DNA from: Streptomyces sp. TLI_171
GTDB lineage: Bacteria > Actinomycetota > Actinomycetes > Streptomycetales > Streptomycetaceae
Reading direction: 5' to 3'
Assembly: GCF_003610255.1 (NCBI RefSeq)
Contig: NZ_RAPS01000001.1
Span: 7,901,001-7,965,000, forward strand
Length of the DNA stretch: 64,000 nt
Shown: positions 61,320 through 64,000 of the stretch, in pieces
How the letters are laid out: each line of letters opens with the position of its first letter
Position numbering within the stretch: position 1 is the first letter of the stretch
Notes under the pieces: generated by a model
Databases searched by the model: none
Told to the model about the DNA's origin: nothing
The model's input: the letters and a program-made list of their open reading frames with translations, nothing else
Translations under genes and position numbers: made by a program

Positions 61320-61517
61320 CCCGGACCGCCGGTCGTCCGAGGTCCTCGGCCTCGTCGCCCGCGCGGACAGCCGCCCGCCCCCGCGCCGTGCCCCCGCAGC
61401 CCGCCGCCCCCGCCAGACCGCCAACCCGTCATCCGATCCGACCGCCACTCGCTCAACCGTCTTCTGGTTCGACCGCCATCCGTCCGACCGTCGCCCGCCC
61501 CGTCTGGAGGTGCCGCC

Positions 61518-63851
61518 ATGACCGACAACGCCCGACCCACCACCTCGCACTGGGGAGCCTTCCGGGCCCGTCGCCGCCCGGACGGCCAGGTGCTGGTCGA
61601 GCCGCACCCGGCCGATCCGTCGCCGTCCCCGCTGCTGGCGGGGGTCGCCGGCGCCCTGCACCACCCGACGCGGGTGCTCCGGCCCGCTGTCCGGGAAGGG
61701 TGGCTGCGTGGCGGCCCGGGGACCGGCGCGGGCCGCGGCCGGGAGCCGTTCGTGGAGGTCTCCTGGGAGCGCGCGCTCGACCTGGCCGCCGGAGAACTCC
61801 GCCGGGTGCGGGCGGAGTTCGGCCCCCAGGCGGTGTTCGGGGGTTCGTACGGCTGGGCGGCCGCCGGCCGCTTCCACCATGCGCAGAGCCAGCTGCACCG
61901 CTTCCTGTCGCTGTTCGGCGGCTACACCGCTTCGCGCAACTCCTACAGCCTGGGCACCTCGCTGGTGCTGCTGCCGCGGGTGGTCGGCGACGCCGAGACG
62001 GTCCTGCGGGCCGCCTCGTCCTGGCCGACCATCGTCCGCCACACCCGGCTGATCGTCGCGTTCGGCGGCATCCCGGCCAAGAACGTGTACGTCACCCCCG
62101 GCGGCGTGACCCGGCACACCGCACCCGGCTTCCTGGCCGAACTCGCCGCCGCCGGCACCGAAGTGGCGCTGGTCAGCCCGCTCCGCGACGACCTGCCGGA
62201 CGGTCCCGCGACGGACTGGCTGCCGATCGTGCCGGGCACCGACACCGCCCTGATGCTGGCGCTCACCCACACCCTGGTAGCCGAAGGCCTGCACGACCGG
62301 GCGTTCCTGGCGCGCAGCACCAGCGGCTGGCCGGTGCTGGAGCGCTACCTGGACGGCCGGTCGGACGGCGTCGCCAAGGACGCCGGCTGGGCCGAGCGGA
62401 TCTGCGGGCTCGCGGCGGACCGGATCCGCGGCCTGGCCCGGCGGATGGCCGCCACCCGCACGCTGGTCACCGTCACCTGGTCGCTGCAGCGCGCCAGGTA
62501 CGGCGAGCAGCCGGTCTGGGCGGCCCTGGCCCTGGCGGCTGCTCTGGGCCAGATCGGTCTGCCCGGTGGCGGGTTCGGGCACGGCTACGGCTCCATGGGC
62601 GACGTCGGCGACACCGGACCGGCCCTGCGGCTGCCCCACCTGCCCCAACCCCCGAACCCCGTCGACGAGTTCATCCCCTGCGCGAGGATCGCCGACCTGC
62701 TGCTGCACCCCGGGGACGAGTACGCGTACGACGGGACGACCCGGCGCTACCCGGACATCCGCCTGGTGCACTGGGCAGGCGGCAACCCGTTCCACCACCA
62801 CCAGGACCTGGGCCGGCTGCGCCGCGCCTTCGCCCGTCCCGACACCGTGATCGTCCACGAGCCGCACTGGACGGCCACCGCGCGGCACGCGGACATCGTG
62901 TTCCCCGCCACCACGCCTTTGGAGCGCGAGGACTTCGGCGGCGGCCGCCGGGACACCCACCTGATCGCCATGCACCGGGTCGCCGATCCGGTCGGCGAGG
63001 CCCGCGACGACCACGCGATCCTCGCCGGTCTCGCCGAACGCCTGGGCATCGGTGACGAGTTCACCCAACGCCGGACGCCGCGCCAGTGGCTCGAGCGCCT
63101 CTACGAGGAGTGGGCGGACCGGCTGCGCGCCGAGGGCGCCGGCGACCCGCCCGCCTTCGCCCGGTTCTGGGCGGACGGCGAGTGGCAGCTTCCCGAGCAG
63201 CCCGCCGAGCGGACCCTCTTCGCCGACTTCCGCGCCGATCCGGACCGGCACCCGCTGGCCACCCCCAGCGGCCTGATCGAGCTGTACTCCGCCGACATCG
63301 CCGCACTGGACCTGGCCGACTGCCCGGGCCACCCCGCCTGGCTGGACCCGCCCGAGCGCCCCGGCACGGCCGCCGCCGCACGGCACCCGCTGCTGCTGAT
63401 CGCCAACCAGCCGGCCACCCGGCTGCACAGCCAGCTCGACGTCGGCGCACCGAGCCTGGCCGACAAGGTCGCGGGCCGCGAGGCGGTCGAACTGCACCCG
63501 GCCGACGCCGCGACCCGGGGAGTCGCCGACGGCGACCTGGTACGGATCTTCAACGACCGGGGCGCCTGCCTGGCCGGGGCCCGGCTGACCGAGCGGCTGC
63601 GCACCGGTGTGGTCCGGCTCCCCACCGGCGCGTGGTTCGACCCGGTACCGGGGACCGAGCCGCCGCTGTGCGCGCACGGCAACCCCAACGTCCTCACCGC
63701 CGACCTGCCCAGCTCGCGGCTCTCCCAGGGCTGCACCGGCCAGCACGCGCTGGTGCAACTGGAGCGGTGGACGGGCGGCGATCCGCCGCCCGTCACCGTC
63801 CGCCGACCGCCCGCCCTGCGCACCGACCCCGCCCCGGAGGCCGACCGATGA
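61518..63851 (+). CDS. Cytoplasmic DMSO-reductase-family molybdoenzyme (BisC-like)
   Basis: The 777-residue protein opens TSHWGAFRARRRPDGQVLVE, as biotin-sulfoxide/TMAO reductases do, and has no twin-arginine signal and no N-terminal 4Fe-4S cysteines. RNSYSLGTSLVLLPRVVG holds the Ser (about residue 144) that ligates Mo in this subgroup. The bis-MGD-binding regions LIVAFGGIPAKNVYVTPGGV, VHWAGGNPFHHHQDLGRLRR and LEREDFGGGRRDTHLIAMHR follow, and a C-terminal molybdopterin-dinucleotide domain (LLLIANQPATRLHSQLDVG) closes it. The likely reaction is reduction of a sulfoxide or N-oxide, which fits release of sulfur from an imported compound. GGAGG lies 7 nt before the ATG. The stop overlaps the next gene (ATGA). 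Confidence 0.9.
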   Translation: MTDNARPTTSHWGAFRARRRPDGQVLVEPHPADPSPSPLLAGVAGALHHPTRVLRPAVREGWLRGGPGTGAGRGREPFVEVSWERALDLAAGELRRVRAEFGPQAVFGGSYGWAAAGRFHHAQSQLHRFLSLFGGYTASRNSYSLGTSLVLLPRVVGDAETVLRAASSWPTIVRHTRLIVAFGGIPAKNVYVTPGGVTRHTAPGFLAELAAAGTEVALVSPLRDDLPDGPATDWLPIVPGTDTALMLALTHTLVAEGLHDRAFLARSTSGWPVLERYLDGRSDGVAKDAGWAERICGLAADRIRGLARRMAATRTLVTVTWSLQRARYGEQPVWAALALAAALGQIGLPGGGFGHGYGSMGDVGDTGPALRLPHLPQPPNPVDEFIPCARIADLLLHPGDEYAYDGTTRRYPDIRLVHWAGGNPFHHHQDLGRLRRAFARPDTVIVHEPHWTATARHADIVFPATTPLEREDFGGGRRDTHLIAMHRVADPVGEARDDHAILAGLAERLGIGDEFTQRRTPRQWLERLYEEWADRLRAEGAGDPPAFARFWADGEWQLPEQPAERTLFADFRADPDRHPLATPSGLIELYSADIAALDLADCPGHPAWLDPPERPGTAAAARHPLLLIANQPATRLHSQLDVGAPSLADKVAGREAVELHPADAATRGVADGDLVRIFNDRGACLAGARLTERLRTGVVRLPTGAWFDPVPGTEPPLCAHGNPNVLTADLPSSRLSQGCTGQHALVQLERWTGGDPPPVTVRRPPALRTDPAPEADR

Positions 63852-64000
63852 CCATCACCGCCCTGCCCACCTTCCCCGCACCGGCCCCGGACCGCCTGCC
63901 GGAGGTGACCGCCGCCCTGGCGGCCTGCGCCGCCGCCCACGACCGGGACGCCGAACTCCCCCTGCGGGACTTCGAACTCGTCCACGGGGCAGGCCTGTTG
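63848..64000 (+). CDS. Acyl-CoA-dehydrogenase-like (SfnB/DszC type) flavoprotein, partial
   Basis: Only the first 51 codons are in the window. They read MTITALPTFPAPAPDRLPEV, then AHDRDAELPLRDFELVHGAG, which resembles the N-terminus of acyl-CoA-dehydrogenase-fold monooxygenases linked to sulfur acquisition (SfnB, DszC). The start overlaps the molybdoenzyme stop by 4 nt, so it is co-translated. The assignment rests on a short stretch and on context. Confidence 0.55.
   Translation, partial: MTITALPTFPAPAPDRLPEVTAALAACAAAHDRDAELPLRDFELVHGAGLL

Noticed and set aside
61320..61517. CRISPR-like or regulatory tandem repeat in the gap before the molybdoenzyme
   Set aside because: The CGACCGCCA-like units are short, irregular and not separated by spacers; they look like simple GC-rich repetition.
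60054..63758. A 1,234-codon minus-strand frame
   Set aside because: It lies opposite the ABC ATPases and the molybdoenzyme, which have complete catalytic motifs on the plus strand.

Overview
The window is very GC-rich, with codon third positions almost always G or C, many GTG/TTG starts, 4-nt GTGA/ATGA gene overlaps, Tat and Sec secreted hydrolases, a large SARP/ATPase regulator, a Ku protein and GAP-family, DUF4331 and class F sortase genes. This points to a Streptomycetaceae actinobacterium (Streptomyces or Kitasatospora). There are about 45 intact or near-intact genes and a dozen decayed ones, which looks more like a chromosome arm than a conserved core. I see no rRNA, tRNA or CRISPR array.

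Layout. 1-8.5 kb: a HAD relic, a SnoaL-like protein, an alpha/beta hydrolase, a coupled DRE-TIM metallolyase plus YrdC-like pair, a Tat-secreted unknown, a decayed membrane-protein gene and a STAS protein. 8.7-17.5 kb: a secreted subtilase coupled to an FG-GAP protein, then a SARP/ATPase/TPR regulator; the last two are each broken by one missing C in an ACCCC run. 17.8-22.9 kb: a secreted protein with a divergent TetR regulator and shared operator, a GAP-family protein, an ECF41 sigma relic and a secreted cyanophycinase-like protein. 23.3-30.8 kb: DUF4331 protein, class F sortase, TPR protein, lipoprotein, His-rich NicO transporter and a divergent NiCoT permease. 30.8-34.7 kb: a small island with an IS5-type transposase relic, a phage terminase relic, a Ser/Thr kinase with a WD40 sensor and a LysR relic. 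35-38.3 kb: divergent GH16 and GH64 beta-1,3-glucanases that share a TGAGAGCGCTCTCA-type operator. 38.9-46.2 kb: TetR with an OYE-family reductase, an HxlR-controlled cassette of small redox enzymes, an FAD monooxygenase, Ku and a deleted SRPBCC protein. 46.6-52.8 kb: small regulators, a second STAS gene, several relics, an I36 inhibitor, a saccharopine-dehydrogenase-like protein, a GlxA-type regulator and a broken tyrosine phosphatase.

The most coherent system is at 53.1-64.0 kb: a cupin protein, a divergent Rrf2 regulator coupled to a DsbA-like protein, then a tiny Cys-containing leader peptide followed by a peptide/nickel-type ABC importer (one binding lipoprotein, two permeases, two ATPases), a cytoplasmic DMSO-reductase-family molybdoenzyme and the start of an acyl-CoA-dehydrogenase/SfnB-like gene. 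The same inverted repeat (GG(A/T)xxxC-N4-GGTGTCC) sits on the cupin promoter and just upstream of the leader-peptide promoter. I infer an organosulfur (possibly sulfoxide) scavenging operon under double control, by the Rrf2 repressor and by cysteine-responsive attenuation. The substrate is not known from sequence.

All homology statements come from recognising family motifs by eye. No searches or structure predictions were run.
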